From positions 26,818 through 90,817 of the forward strand of contig JAHZFL010000011.1 of NCBI GenBank assembly GCA_019421345.1: 64,000 nt of DNA. Reading direction: 5' to 3'. Source of the DNA: Roseburia sp. Lineage in GTDB: Bacteria; Bacillota; Clostridia; Lachnospirales; Lachnospiraceae. The position numbers and the translations under genes are program-made. The notes beneath the pieces were generated by a model. It had not been told where the DNA came from. It worked only from the letters and a program-made list of their open reading frames with translations, and did not search any database. This document shows, piece after piece, positions 42,992 through 52,400 of this stretch (positions within the stretch are counted from its first letter, which is position 1; the number at the start of each line of letters is the position of its first letter).

Positions 42992-43153
42992 AATCATATG
43001 ATTTATTGGGAAAAGAGGTTGCTTTGGCAATCTCTTTGTGTTACTATCTTTCCCATGAGGACAACTGTCAGTGTGCTGCATACATGCCCGCAAGCAGTCG
43101 AAGCAGAGGAAGAATCAGCGGAGCAAAGACAAGCGGAAAGAGGAACAGGAAAG

Positions 43154-43597
43154 ATGAAAGAGAAAGGCGAGTATTTTGTATTAAAGGAAAGAGCAGTGCC
43201 GGATGTGCTTTTGCGCGTTGTGGAGGCAAAGCGTCTTTTGGATTCGGGAAAGACGGCGTCTGTTTTGGAGGCGACAGAGCGCGTGGGCATCAGCAGAAGC
43301 TCTTTTTATAAATATAAAGAGGATATTTTTCCATTCCATGAGACTGCAAGGGGCAAGACGGTCACGATGGTCATACAGTTGGAGGATGAACCGGGGCTAT
43401 TGTCGGTGGTGTTAAAGACGGTGGCAGAATTTCACGGGAATATCCTTACGATTCATCAGAGTATTCCGATCAATGGAATCGCATCGCTGACGCTTTCGGT
43501 TGACGTTTTGCCGGAGACGGGGGACATCGCCGGAATGGTGGCGCATATCGAGGAGCATACAGGCATTCATTATGTAAAGATTTTGGGAACAGAGTAG
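43154..43597 (+). CDS. ACT domain protein (PheB/UPF0735 family)
   Basis: A 147-aa protein: an N-terminal helix-turn-helix-like region (VLLRVVEAKRLLDSGKTASVLEATERVGISRSSFYKYKEDIFPF) and a C-terminal ACT domain (about 70-145; VTMVIQLEDEPGLLSVVLKTVAEFHGNILTIHQSIPINGIASLTLSVDV). Members sit next to hom in many Firmicutes and probably sense an amino acid; the ligand is unproven. The ATG at 43154 follows AACAGGAAAG and gives the family length. hom starts 11 bp after its stop. Confidence 0.9.
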   Translation: MKEKGEYFVLKERAVPDVLLRVVEAKRLLDSGKTASVLEATERVGISRSSFYKYKEDIFPFHETARGKTVTMVIQLEDEPGLLSVVLKTVAEFHGNILTIHQSIPINGIASLTLSVDVLPETGDIAGMVAHIEEHTGIHYVKILGTE

Positions 43598-43607
43598 GAG
43601 GACCACT

Positions 43608-44810
43608 ATGATTAAGGCGGCAATAATGGGTTACGGAACGGTCGGATCGGGCGTGGCAGAGGTGCTTGACGTTAATCGCGTGAGTATTGCAAAGCGTGCA
43701 GGAGATGAGATTACCGTAAAATATGTACTTGACTTAAGAGATTTTCCGGGAGAACCTGTTGAGAAAAAAATTGTTCACGATTACCGGATCATTGCAGACG
43801 ATCCGGAAATACAGATCGTGGTAGAGACGATGGGCGGCGTAGAGCCGGCATATACCTTTGTACGGACGATGCTTGAGGCGGGAAAGCATGTGACGACCTC
43901 AAACAAAGCGCTCGTTGCGGCAAAGGGTGCGGAGCTTATTGCTCTGGCAAAGGAAAAAAATGTAAATTTTATGTTTGAGGCGAGCGTCGGCGGAGGCATT
44001 CCGATCATCCGTCCGTTAAATTCCAGTCTGACGGCAGACGAGATTGAGGAAATCACCGGAATTGTCAATGGAACGACAAACTATATGATGACGAAGATGA
44101 GCGAGGATGGGCTGGAATTTGACGAGGTGCTTGCGGATGCAAAGGAGCGCGGTTATGCAGAGAAGGATGCGACGGCTGATGTGGAGGGCTATGACGCATG
44201 CCGGAAAATTGCAATCTTAACTTCTCTGGTATGCGGGCAGCAGGTTGATTTTGAGGACATTTATACGGAGGGGATCACCCATATTTCTGCAGCGGATATT
44301 AAATATGCCAAAGCGATGGGCAGAGCGATCAAGCTTTTAGCAAGCAGTAAAAAGACCGAAGGCGGTTATGTGGCGATGGTCGCGCCTTTTCTACTGCCGA
44401 AGGAGCATCCGCTCTACAGTGTAAACGGTGTGTTCAACGCGATTTTTGTGCGCGGTAATGTGCTTGGAGACGCGATGTTTTACGGAAGCGGTGCGGGAAA
44501 GCTGCCGACGGCAAGCGCGGTTGTTTCGGATATTGTGGATATGGCAAAGCATTTAAACGTCCATATTCCGGTAGAATGGAGTTCTAAGCGGGTGGAGCTT
44601 GTCGATTATAAAAGTCTTAAAAACCGTTATTTTGTGCGTACGGAGGCATCGGAAGCAGATGTGGAGGCGGCGTTTGGCAGCGTGGAATATATTGCAGCAG
44701 AGGGTGTCTTGGGTGAGCGCGGTTTTCTTACGGAGCAGATGAGTGAGGCGGAGTATGAGGAGCGTGCAAAAAGATTGGGAAGCGTGCTGCAGATGATCCG
44801 TGTGGCTTAG
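43608..44810 (+). CDS. hom: Homoserine dehydrogenase
   Basis: Reduces aspartate semialdehyde to homoserine for Met and Thr synthesis. The 400 residues have the NAD(P) motif AAIMGYGTVGSGVAEVL, VVETMGGVEPAYTFVRTMLEAGKHVTTSNKALVAAKG, the catalytic-domain signature NFMFEASVGGGIPIIRPL and GIVNGTTNYMMTKM, and KDATADVEGYDACRKIAIL. The C-terminus (about 325-400) is a short ACT-like regulatory region. It is cotranscribed with the ACT protein. Confidence 0.96.
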   Translation: MIKAAIMGYGTVGSGVAEVLDVNRVSIAKRAGDEITVKYVLDLRDFPGEPVEKKIVHDYRIIADDPEIQIVVETMGGVEPAYTFVRTMLEAGKHVTTSNKALVAAKGAELIALAKEKNVNFMFEASVGGGIPIIRPLNSSLTADEIEEITGIVNGTTNYMMTKMSEDGLEFDEVLADAKERGYAEKDATADVEGYDACRKIAILTSLVCGQQVDFEDIYTEGITHISAADIKYAKAMGRAIKLLASSKKTEGGYVAMVAPFLLPKEHPLYSVNGVFNAIFVRGNVLGDAMFYGSGAGKLPTASAVVSDIVDMAKHLNVHIPVEWSSKRVELVDYKSLKNRYFVRTEASEADVEAAFGSVEYIAAEGVLGERGFLTEQMSEAEYEERAKRLGSVLQMIRVA

Positions 44811-44976
44811 GGCTGCTGAAAATAACGGGTGTCGTGCTTCGGGGGATGACATTATGTCAAGAAATAATGAGTCGGAAAAGAAACCGCACGGTGATGCCGG
44901 CGTGATCAGCACCATAAGGAGCAATCGCCCCGGCCTATGAATATGATAAACTAAAAATCGTATTTTGAGGTAGAGC
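44811..44976 (+). other. Leader between hom and ytaF with an imperfect hairpin
   Basis: An 11-bp stem with one mismatch and one wobble (GCCGGCGTGAT at 44898-44908 with ATCGCCCCGGC at 44926-44936). No T-run follows, so it is not a standard terminator. I could not match it to a known riboswitch. Confidence 0.35.
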
Positions 44977-45597
44977 ATGCAGACGTTTCTGTTGATCATG
45001 GCGGTAAGCATTGACGTATTTTTTGCGTGTGTTTCCTGTGGGATTGAGCGGATCAAAATCGGCACATGGGCAGCGCTGAGCATTAGCGGGATCTGCAGCG
45101 GCGTCTTATTCGCGGCGCTTCTTGCCGGCAATGTGCTGGAAGGGCTGGTACAGCCGCGCGCGGCTGTCTTTTTAAGCTTTTTTGGGCTGTTTCTGATGGG
45201 GATTTATAAGCTTGCCGAGTACGGCGTCCGCAAGTATATCCGTAAAAATAAATTTATCTGTAAGCGGGTAAAGTTTTCCTTTTCACAGTTAAACGTTATT
45301 TTAAGTATTTACAATAATCCGGTTATGGCAGACAGGGATCACTCGGCAACGATGTCGGTGGCGGAATCGGTATTCCTTGCACTTGCGATGTCGTTTGACG
45401 GCTTTTTCGGCGGCTTTGGAGCAGGGCTTTTGGGCGTAAAGCTATGGGCGGCGACAGCGGGAAGCTTTGTGGTCGGATTTCTGGCGGTGAAGCTTGGCTG
45501 CTATGCGGGTACGCAGGCGTCGAAAAGATATGAGACGGATGTGTCATGGCTTAGCGGAATCCTGTTTCTTGCATTGGCATTCAGTAAGTTTTTGTAA
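44977..45597 (+). CDS. ytaF: YtaF-like sporulation membrane protein (MntP family)
   Basis: A 206-aa protein with six hydrophobic helices in two similar halves. MQTFLLIMAVSIDVFFACVSCGIERIKIG and ESVFLALAMSFDGFFGGFGAGLL carry the paired Asp residues of MntP-like manganese exporters. The half-linker VILSIYNNPVMADRDHSATMS and the length agree with YtaF, a sporulation-associated member in Bacillus. Its job in sporulation is unknown. It stands alone between hom and glpK. Confidence 0.82.
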   Translation: MQTFLLIMAVSIDVFFACVSCGIERIKIGTWAALSISGICSGVLFAALLAGNVLEGLVQPRAAVFLSFFGLFLMGIYKLAEYGVRKYIRKNKFICKRVKFSFSQLNVILSIYNNPVMADRDHSATMSVAESVFLALAMSFDGFFGGFGAGLLGVKLWAATAGSFVVGFLAVKLGCYAGTQASKRYETDVSWLSGILFLALAFSKFL

Positions 45598-45971
45598 CAG
45601 AAGTAAAGTCGGGCAGAATTTGCAAAAAATGTTGCTTTTGCGCAGTGTTTTTTGTGAAAATCTGCTTGATTTTCCTGCTTGGTATGATATAATGTGCGTA
45701 AATACATATCATGCTGCCGGGCATCAGCAGTTTCGGCAGACGCACCACCGAACGATGCGCATTTGCGAAAGATGCCGTGCCGTCTGCAGTCATTGTATCA
45801 TATGGATATGTTTTAATAGTGTGTGAATCAGAGTGCGGAGATGATTTTAATTCTTATGGCTGTGGGGGCAGTTCATAAGCGTTATTTTATATCTCCTTTT
45901 TTCGTGCCGAAAGCAGGCAGCTTCCGGTGCATTTTAAGGATGCATCAGATCGTATAGAAGGAGGAAACGGG
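45598..45971 (+). promoter_or_regulatory. Promoter and long structured leader of glpK
   Basis: A strong promoter TTGATT-16-TATAAT with an extended -10 (TGATATAAT) lies at 45666-45693, leaving a leader of about 270 nt. The leader can form CTGCCG / CGGCAG (near 45714) or GCAGACG / CGTCTGC (near 45736 and 45783), which share bases and so exclude each other, and CCGAAAGC / GCTTCCGG near 45910. No ORF with a ribosome site is seen. It may be a cis-regulatory RNA; I cannot name a class. Confidence 0.5.
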
Positions 45972-47486
45972 ATGGCAAAATATGTAATGGCGCTTGACGC
46001 CGGAACGACAAGCAACCGCTGTATTTTATTTAATGAGGCGGGGGAGATCTGTTCGATGGCGCAAAAGGAATTTCGACAGTTCTTTCCGAATCCGGGCTGG
46101 GTGGAGCATGACGCAAATGAGATATGGTCGTCGATGCTCGGCGTGGCGGTGGAGGCGATGAACATGATCCGGGCGACGGCGGCGGATATTGCGGCAATCG
46201 GCATTACGAATCAGAGAGAGACCGCGATCGTCTGGAATAAGGAGACGGGGGAGCCTGTCTATAATGCTATTGTGTGGCAGTGCCGCAGGACCTCGGATAT
46301 TGCGGACGCTTTAAAGAAGAAGGGACTTGAGGAGCGTTACAGGCAAAAGACCGGACTGATCATCGATGCTTATTTTTCGGCGACAAAGATCAAGTGGATT
46401 CTTGAAAACGTTGCGGGGGCAAGGGAGCTTGCAGATAAGGGGAAGCTGTTGTTTGGAACCGTCGAGACGTGGCTGATCTGGAAGCTGACAAAGGGAGCGG
46501 TGCATGTGACAGATTATTCCAATGCCTCGCGGACAATGCTTTTTAATATCAATGAGCTGTGCTGGGATGAGGAGATTTTAGAGGAGCTTGGGATTCCGGC
46601 ATCCATGCTCCCGACTCCGGTGCCGTCCAGTCAGGTCTACGGCTATACAGACCCGACATTCCTCGGGGATGCCGTCCCGATTGCGGGCGCTGCGGGCGAT
46701 CAGCAGGCGGCTCTTTTTGGTCAGACCTGTTTTCGTGCGGGTGAGGCAAAGAATACTTACGGCACAGGATGCTTTCTTTTGATGAATACCGGAGAGAAGC
46801 CTGTCTTTTCAAAAAATGGTCTTGTGACGACGATCGCATGGGGCTTGGACGGAAAGGTTTTTTATGCGCTGGAGGGCTCGATTTTCGTGGCAGGAGCGGC
46901 AATTCAGTGGCTGCGCGACAATATGCGCATGATTGACTCCTCGGCGGATTCGGAGTATATGGCAAATAAGGTGCACGGCACACACGGCTGCTATGTCGTT
47001 CCGGCGTTTACAGGGCTTGGAGCGCCTCATTGGGATCAGTATGCGCGCGGTACGATCGTCGGTCTGACGCGCGGTACAAATAAGAATCATATTATCCGGG
47101 CGACATTAGAGTCGATCGCGCTTCAGGTCTGCGATGTGATCGATGCGATGCGGGCAGATGCGGGCGTGGAGCTAAAGTCGTTAAAGGTGGATGGCGGCGC
47201 GAGCGCCAATAATTTTTTGATGCAGTTTCAGGCGGATATGATCAATGCTCCGGTCAAGCGTCCGGGCTGTGTGGAGACGACGGCAATGGGAGCAGCCTAT
47301 CTTGCGGGGCTTGCAGTCGGCTACTGGACGAGTCAGGAGGATGTGCTGGACAATCAGCGCATTGACTGTATTTTTACACCAAAGATGGAGGAGGAGGATC
47401 GGGCGGCAAAGCGCAGGGGCTGGAATAAGGCGGTGAAATATGCCTATGGCTGGGCGAAGGATGAGCCCGAGGAGGAAGATGCGTAA
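45972..47486 (+). CDS. glpK: Glycerol kinase
   Basis: Phosphorylates glycerol to glycerol 3-phosphate for catabolism or lipid synthesis. The 504 residues include MALDAGTTSNRCILF, GITNQRETAIVWNKETGEPVYNAIVWQCRRTS, GTVETWLIWKLTKGAVHVTDYSNASRTMLFNI, GAAGDQQAALFGQTCF and KNTYGTGCFLLMNTGEKPV, all FGGY/GlpK signatures. AAGGAGG at 45958 sets the ATG at 45972. No glycerol facilitator or GlpP/GlpO gene is adjacent. The phosphorylatable His of some Firmicute GlpKs was not identified with confidence. Confidence 0.96.
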   Translation: MAKYVMALDAGTTSNRCILFNEAGEICSMAQKEFRQFFPNPGWVEHDANEIWSSMLGVAVEAMNMIRATAADIAAIGITNQRETAIVWNKETGEPVYNAIVWQCRRTSDIADALKKKGLEERYRQKTGLIIDAYFSATKIKWILENVAGARELADKGKLLFGTVETWLIWKLTKGAVHVTDYSNASRTMLFNINELCWDEEILEELGIPASMLPTPVPSSQVYGYTDPTFLGDAVPIAGAAGDQQAALFGQTCFRAGEAKNTYGTGCFLLMNTGEKPVFSKNGLVTTIAWGLDGKVFYALEGSIFVAGAAIQWLRDNMRMIDSSADSEYMANKVHGTHGCYVVPAFTGLGAPHWDQYARGTIVGLTRGTNKNHIIRATLESIALQVCDVIDAMRADAGVELKSLKVDGGASANNFLMQFQADMINAPVKRPGCVETTAMGAAYLAGLAVGYWTSQEDVLDNQRIDCIFTPKMEEEDRAAKRRGWNKAVKYAYGWAKDEPEEEDA

Positions 47487-47516
47487 GACGCATCATGACG
47501 GAAAGGATGACGTTGG

Positions 47517-48113
47517 ATGGAAATACGACGGTTAGATGAGAGGGAAGTACAGGCGGCGGTAGAGATGACGCATGAGGTATTTGAGACTTATATGCGTCGG
47601 TATCTGCGCTCGCAAAGCGAGGCGGAACAGTTCTATGCCTATGTGAACACAGAGACGCTCCGGCGCGAGCTGTCTGAGGGCAGACTGCTTTTGTGGGGAG
47701 CGTTTGAGGCGGAGCGGTTATGCGGAGTTGCCGGGATGCAGCCGGGCGGTCATATCACAATGCTCTATGTCATACCGCAGCGGTTTGGGGAGCGGATCGG
47801 CACACGGCTTTTATATACAATGTGTACATGTGCAAGAGACGTGTATCATCAGGAGCGGATCACTGTCCATGTGCTGCCTATGGCGGCGGCGCCGTATTTT
47901 TATCACAGAGGCTTTGGCATGATTCCAAATGCAGCAGCGGGTCTTTTTCTGCCTCTGGAGGGACGTGCAGCGGCAATTTTACCGAAACATCCCGAGGTTG
48001 TTTATCGGATCAGAAGGATCAAAACGTGGTATGCGGCAGTGATCGCCGCAGGTGTTCTGACTTTTTGCACGCTGATTCTGGTTGGAGCGACCTTCTGGCA
48101 GATGATGCTGTAA
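47517..48113 (+). CDS. GNAT acetyltransferase with a C-terminal membrane helix
   Basis: A 198-aa protein. Residues 1-155 form a GNAT fold (MEIRRLDEREVQAAVEMTHEVFETYM, LCGVAGMQPGGHITMLYVIPQRFGERIGTRLLYTMC, ITVHVLPMAAAPYFYHRGFGMI); the acetyl-CoA loop reads ERIGTRLL in place of the usual Q/RxxGxG/A. The last 30 residues are a single hydrophobic helix (TWYAAVIAAGVLTFCTLILVGATFW), so the enzyme is probably tethered to the membrane. Substrate unknown. It lies 30 bp after glpK. Confidence 0.85.
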   Translation: MEIRRLDEREVQAAVEMTHEVFETYMRRYLRSQSEAEQFYAYVNTETLRRELSEGRLLLWGAFEAERLCGVAGMQPGGHITMLYVIPQRFGERIGTRLLYTMCTCARDVYHQERITVHVLPMAAAPYFYHRGFGMIPNAAAGLFLPLEGRAAAILPKHPEVVYRIRRIKTWYAAVIAAGVLTFCTLILVGATFWQMML

Positions 48114-48314
48114 AGACGGTTTCCTCCGAGGAGGCGTGGCAGGGCGTTATAGGAAAAAGAAGGCTTCACGGTGGGAAGGATTGGTAAATTTTTTCCTTTC
48201 TGCCGTGTATTTTGGCATAAAGGCATCCAGCAGTGTTTGATGTCTGTTCTTTTGTTGCGGAAAAGGTTGAAAAATACAGAATGATATGATAAACTTTTTA
48301 CAATTTAAACACCA

Positions 48315-48361
48315 AGCAGGTTCGCCTGCATTTGAAAAAAAACGGAAACGTTTTTTTTTTT
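48315..48361 (+). promoter_or_regulatory. Two adjacent hairpins in the carA leader (possible attenuator)
   Basis: GCAGG-TTCG-CCTGC (48315-48328) is followed by A8-CG-GAAA-CG-T8+ (48335-48361), a 10-bp stem with a GNRA tetraloop running into T11. It ends about 5 nt before the Shine-Dalgarno of carA and could terminate or pause transcription. No PyrR-binding anti-antiterminator consensus was found. Confidence 0.5.
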
Positions 48362-48379
48362 GCAGAAAGGACAGAGAGA

Positions 48380-49453
48380 ATGAGAGCATTTTTGATACTG
48401 GAAGACGGAACTGTATTTGAAGGAGAGAGCATTGGCTCAACGAGAGAAGTCATCAGTGAGATTGTATTTAATACGTCGATGACCGGATACCTTGAGGTTC
48501 TGACAGACCCATCTTATGCCGGACAGGCAGTTGTAATGACATATCCTCTGATTGGAAATTATGGCATTACTCCGGATATGGAGTCTGCCCGTCCGTGGAC
48601 GGACGGCTACATCGTGCGGGAACTATCGAGAATGCCGAGTAATTTCCGCTGTGAGGGGACGATTCAGGACTTCTTAAGGAAGAACGATATTCCGGGAATC
48701 GCCGGAATTGATACGCGTGCACTCACGAAGCTTCTGCGGGAAAAGGGAACAATGAACGGCATGATCACAACAAATGAGTGCTATGAGCCGGAGGAGCTTT
48801 TGCCGCGGATTCAGGCGTATCAGACCGGAAACGTGGTGGAGAAGGTAACCTGTAAAGAAAAGTGGGTATTAAAGGGCGGACAGAAGGCGGCAGGCAAGAA
48901 AGTAGCGTTGCTTGATTTTGGCGCGAAGAACAATATCGCACGGTCACTGGCAGCGCGGGGCTGTGAAGTGACAAGCTATCCGGCGCACACGACGGCGGAG
49001 GAGATTTTAGCATCCAATCCGGACGGTATTATGCTGAGCAACGGACCGGGCGATCCGAAGGACTGTGCGGAAATCATTAAGGAAATCCGCAAGCTGTATG
49101 AATCGGACATCCCGATTTTTGCGATTTGTCTCGGACATCAGTTGATGGCGCTTGCAACAGGAGCAGACACGCATAAGATGAAATACGGACACCGTGGGGG
49201 CAATCATCCGGTGAAGGACCTTGCGACCGGACGCGTCTATATTTCCTCGCAGAATCACGGATATGTGGTAGATACAACGACTTTGGACGAGAATGTGGCA
49301 AAGCCTGCATTTGTCAATGTGAATGACGGCACGAACGAGGGGCTTGCCTATGTAGGAAAAAATATTTTCACGGTGCAGTTTCATCCCGAGGCTTGCCCGG
49401 GACCGCAGGATTCTGCGTATTTATTCGACCGTTTTATTGCCATGATGTCATAG
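48380..49453 (+). CDS. carA: Carbamoyl-phosphate synthase small (glutaminase) subunit
   Basis: Supplies ammonia from glutamine to CarB for pyrimidine and arginine synthesis. The 357 residues have the N-terminal CPSase_sm domain (MRAFLILEDGTVFEGESIGSTREVISEIVFNTSMTGY) and a class I amidotransferase domain with the nucleophile in FAICLGHQLMALATG and VQFHPEACPGP for the His-Glu pair. AAAGGACAGAGAGA precedes the ATG at 48380; an upstream TTG frame start lies inside the hairpin. carB starts 37 bp later. Confidence 0.96.
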   Translation: MRAFLILEDGTVFEGESIGSTREVISEIVFNTSMTGYLEVLTDPSYAGQAVVMTYPLIGNYGITPDMESARPWTDGYIVRELSRMPSNFRCEGTIQDFLRKNDIPGIAGIDTRALTKLLREKGTMNGMITTNECYEPEELLPRIQAYQTGNVVEKVTCKEKWVLKGGQKAAGKKVALLDFGAKNNIARSLAARGCEVTSYPAHTTAEEILASNPDGIMLSNGPGDPKDCAEIIKEIRKLYESDIPIFAICLGHQLMALATGADTHKMKYGHRGGNHPVKDLATGRVYISSQNHGYVVDTTTLDENVAKPAFVNVNDGTNEGLAYVGKNIFTVQFHPEACPGPQDSAYLFDRFIAMMS

Positions 49454-49490
49454 GCGTGCGGTGTTTGGACGACGGAAGGGAGAATAGAAG

Positions 49491-52400
49491 ATGCCAAGAA
49501 ATAAAGAAATCAAAAAAGTGTTAGTCATTGGCTCCGGTCCGATCATTATCGGACAGGCGGCAGAGTTTGATTATGCGGGAACGCAGGCGTGCCGCTCCTT
49601 AAAGGAGGAGGGAGTAGAGGTTGTTCTCGTCAATTCCAATCCGGCAACGATCATGACGGACAGGGAAATTGCCGATGCAGTCTACATTGAGCCTTTGACT
49701 GTACCGGTGCTCACGCAGATCATCGAGAAGGAACGGCCCGATTCCGTGCTTCCGACGCTCGGCGGTCAGGCAGGATTAAATCTCGGCATGGAGCTTGCGG
49801 AAAAAGGGATTCTGGAGAAGTACGGCGTGAAGCTGATCGGCACGACGGCGGAGACGATTTTTAAGGCGGAGGACCGTCAGGCGTTTAAGGACACGATGGA
49901 AAAGATCGGGGAGCCGTGCGCGGCGTCTCTCGTTGTGAACAATGTGCAGGACGGTATTAAGTTTACAAATACGATCGGCTATCCGGTCGTGCTTCGTCCG
50001 GCGTTTACACTTGGGGGGAGCGGCGGCGGAATCGCGCATGATGAAACGGAGCTTGTGGAGATTTTGACAAACGGACTGCGCCTAAGCCGTGTCGGCGAGG
50101 TGCTTGTAGAGCGCTGCATCGCGGGCTGGAAGGAAATTGAGTATGAGGTGATGCGGGATGCGAACGGCAACTGCATTACGGTCTGCAATATGGAAAATAT
50201 CGATCCGGTCGGCGTACACACCGGAGACTCGATCGTGGTTGCTCCGTCGCAGACACTCGGCGACAGGGAATACCAGATGCTGCGGACGTCTGCGCTCAAT
50301 ATCATTTCGGAGTTAAATATCACGGGCGGCTGCAACGTGCAGTATGCCCTCAAGCCGGATTCCTTTGAATATTGCGTGATAGAGGTCAATCCGCGTGTTT
50401 CCCGTTCCTCGGCGCTCGCGTCAAAGGCGACCGGATACCCGATTGCGAAGGTAGCGGCAAAAATTGCGCTTGGCTACACGTTAGATGAGATCAAAAATGC
50501 GATTACCGGAAAGACCTATGCAAGCTTTGAGCCGATGCTGGATTACTGCGTCGTAAAGATTCCGCGTCTGCCGTTTGATAAATTTTTGACAGCGAAGCGT
50601 ACACTGACAACGCAGATGAAGGCGACCGGAGAGGTGATGAGTATCTGCAATAATTTTGAGGGCGCGTTGATGAAGGCGATCCGCTCACTGGAGCAGCATG
50701 TGGACAGTCTGCTCTCCTATGATTTTTCGGCACTTTCGACAAAGGAGCTGCTGGAGCAGTTAGAGAAGGTGGATGACCGCAGAATCTGGGTGATCGCGGA
50801 GGCGCTGCGCCGGGGTATCGCCTATGAGCAGATCCATGAGATCACAAAAATTGATGTTTGGTTTATTGATAAGCTGGCGATTCTTGTGGAGATGGAACAG
50901 CGGTTAAAACAGGAGCAGCTTACGACGGATCTGTTAAAGGAAGCAAAGCGCATCGAGTTCCCGGATAAGGTGATCGCGGAGCTGACCGGAAGGAGCGAGG
51001 AGGAAATCCACGACCTGCGCTATGAGAATGGCATTGTGGCGGCTTATAAGATGGTAGATACCTGTGCGGCAGAATTTGCGGCGGCAACGCCGTATTATTA
51101 TTCGGTGTTTGGCAGCGAGAACGAGGCGGAGAAGACGGGAGACAGAAAAAAGGTGCTTGTCTTAGGATCGGGTCCCATCCGCATAGGACAGGGAATTGAG
51201 TTTGATTATTGCTCCGTGCACTGTACCTGGGCGTTTGCAAAGGAGGGCTGGGAGACTGTGATCGTAAACAATAACCCGGAGACGGTTTCCACAGACTTTG
51301 ATATTGCAGACAAGCTGTATTTTGAGCCGCTGACACCGGAGGACGTTGAGGCGATCGTGAGGCTTGAACAGCCGGACGGCGCGGTGGTGCAGTTTGGCGG
51401 TCAGACGGCGATCAAGCTGACGGAGAGCCTGATGAAGATGGGCGTCCCGATTCTCGGAACGCAGGCGGAGGATGTGGATGCGGCAGAGGATCGCGAGCTG
51501 TTTGACAGGATACTTGAGGAGACGGGTATCCCGCGTGCGGCGGGCGGTACGGTATTTACGGCAGACGAGGCGAAGGAGGTTGCAAATCGCCTTGGCTATC
51601 CGGTGCTTGTGCGTCCGTCTTATGTGCTCGGCGGGCAGGGTATGAAGATTGCTTTTCATGAGGAGGAGATTGAGGAGTTTATCGGAATTATCAACCGGAT
51701 CGCGCAGGATCATCCGATTCTTGTTGACAAGTATTTGCATGGGAAGGAGATCGAGGTGGACGCGGTTTGCGACGGCGAGGATATTTTGATCCCGGGGATT
51801 ATGGAGCATATCGAGCGGACAGGCGTCCATTCGGGTGACAGTATTTCTGTCTATCCTGCGCCGACGATCAGCGAGCATGTGAAGGAAACGATCGTGGAGT
51901 ACACAAAGCGTCTGGCAAAGGCGCTTCATGTGGTTGGTCTGATCAATATCCAGTTTATTGCAATGGATGAGGAGGTTTATGTGATTGAAGTCAATCCGCG
52001 TTCCTCCCGTACAGTGCCGTATATCAGCAAGGTGACGGGGATTCCGATCGTTGACCTTGCGACGAAGGTGATTCTTGGAGATACGATTCGCGGACTTGGG
52101 TGTAAGCCGGGACTTGCGCCCGCAGCAGACTACATTGCGATCAAGATGCCTGTGTTCTCGTTTGAGAAGCTGCGCGGAGCGGAGATTTCCTTAGGACCGG
52201 AAATGAAATCGACCGGAGAGTGTCTGGGGATTGCAAAGACCTTTAACGAAGCGCTCTATAAGGCGTTTCTTGGTGCAGGAGTGACGCTGCCAAAGCATAA
52301 GCAGATGATCATGACGGTCAAGGATGCCGATAAGCCGGAGGCGGTGGAGGTTGCAAAGCGTTTTGTGGCGCTCGGCTATAAGATATATGCGACAAGAAGT

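Noticed and set aside
42998..43153. N-terminal extension of the ACT protein
   Set aside because: The extra 52 residues have no family resemblance and the start at 43154 has its own ribosome site.
48114..48379. PyrR-regulated attenuator
   Set aside because: Hairpins are present, but no PyrR-binding loop consensus was found; left as an unassigned leader structure.
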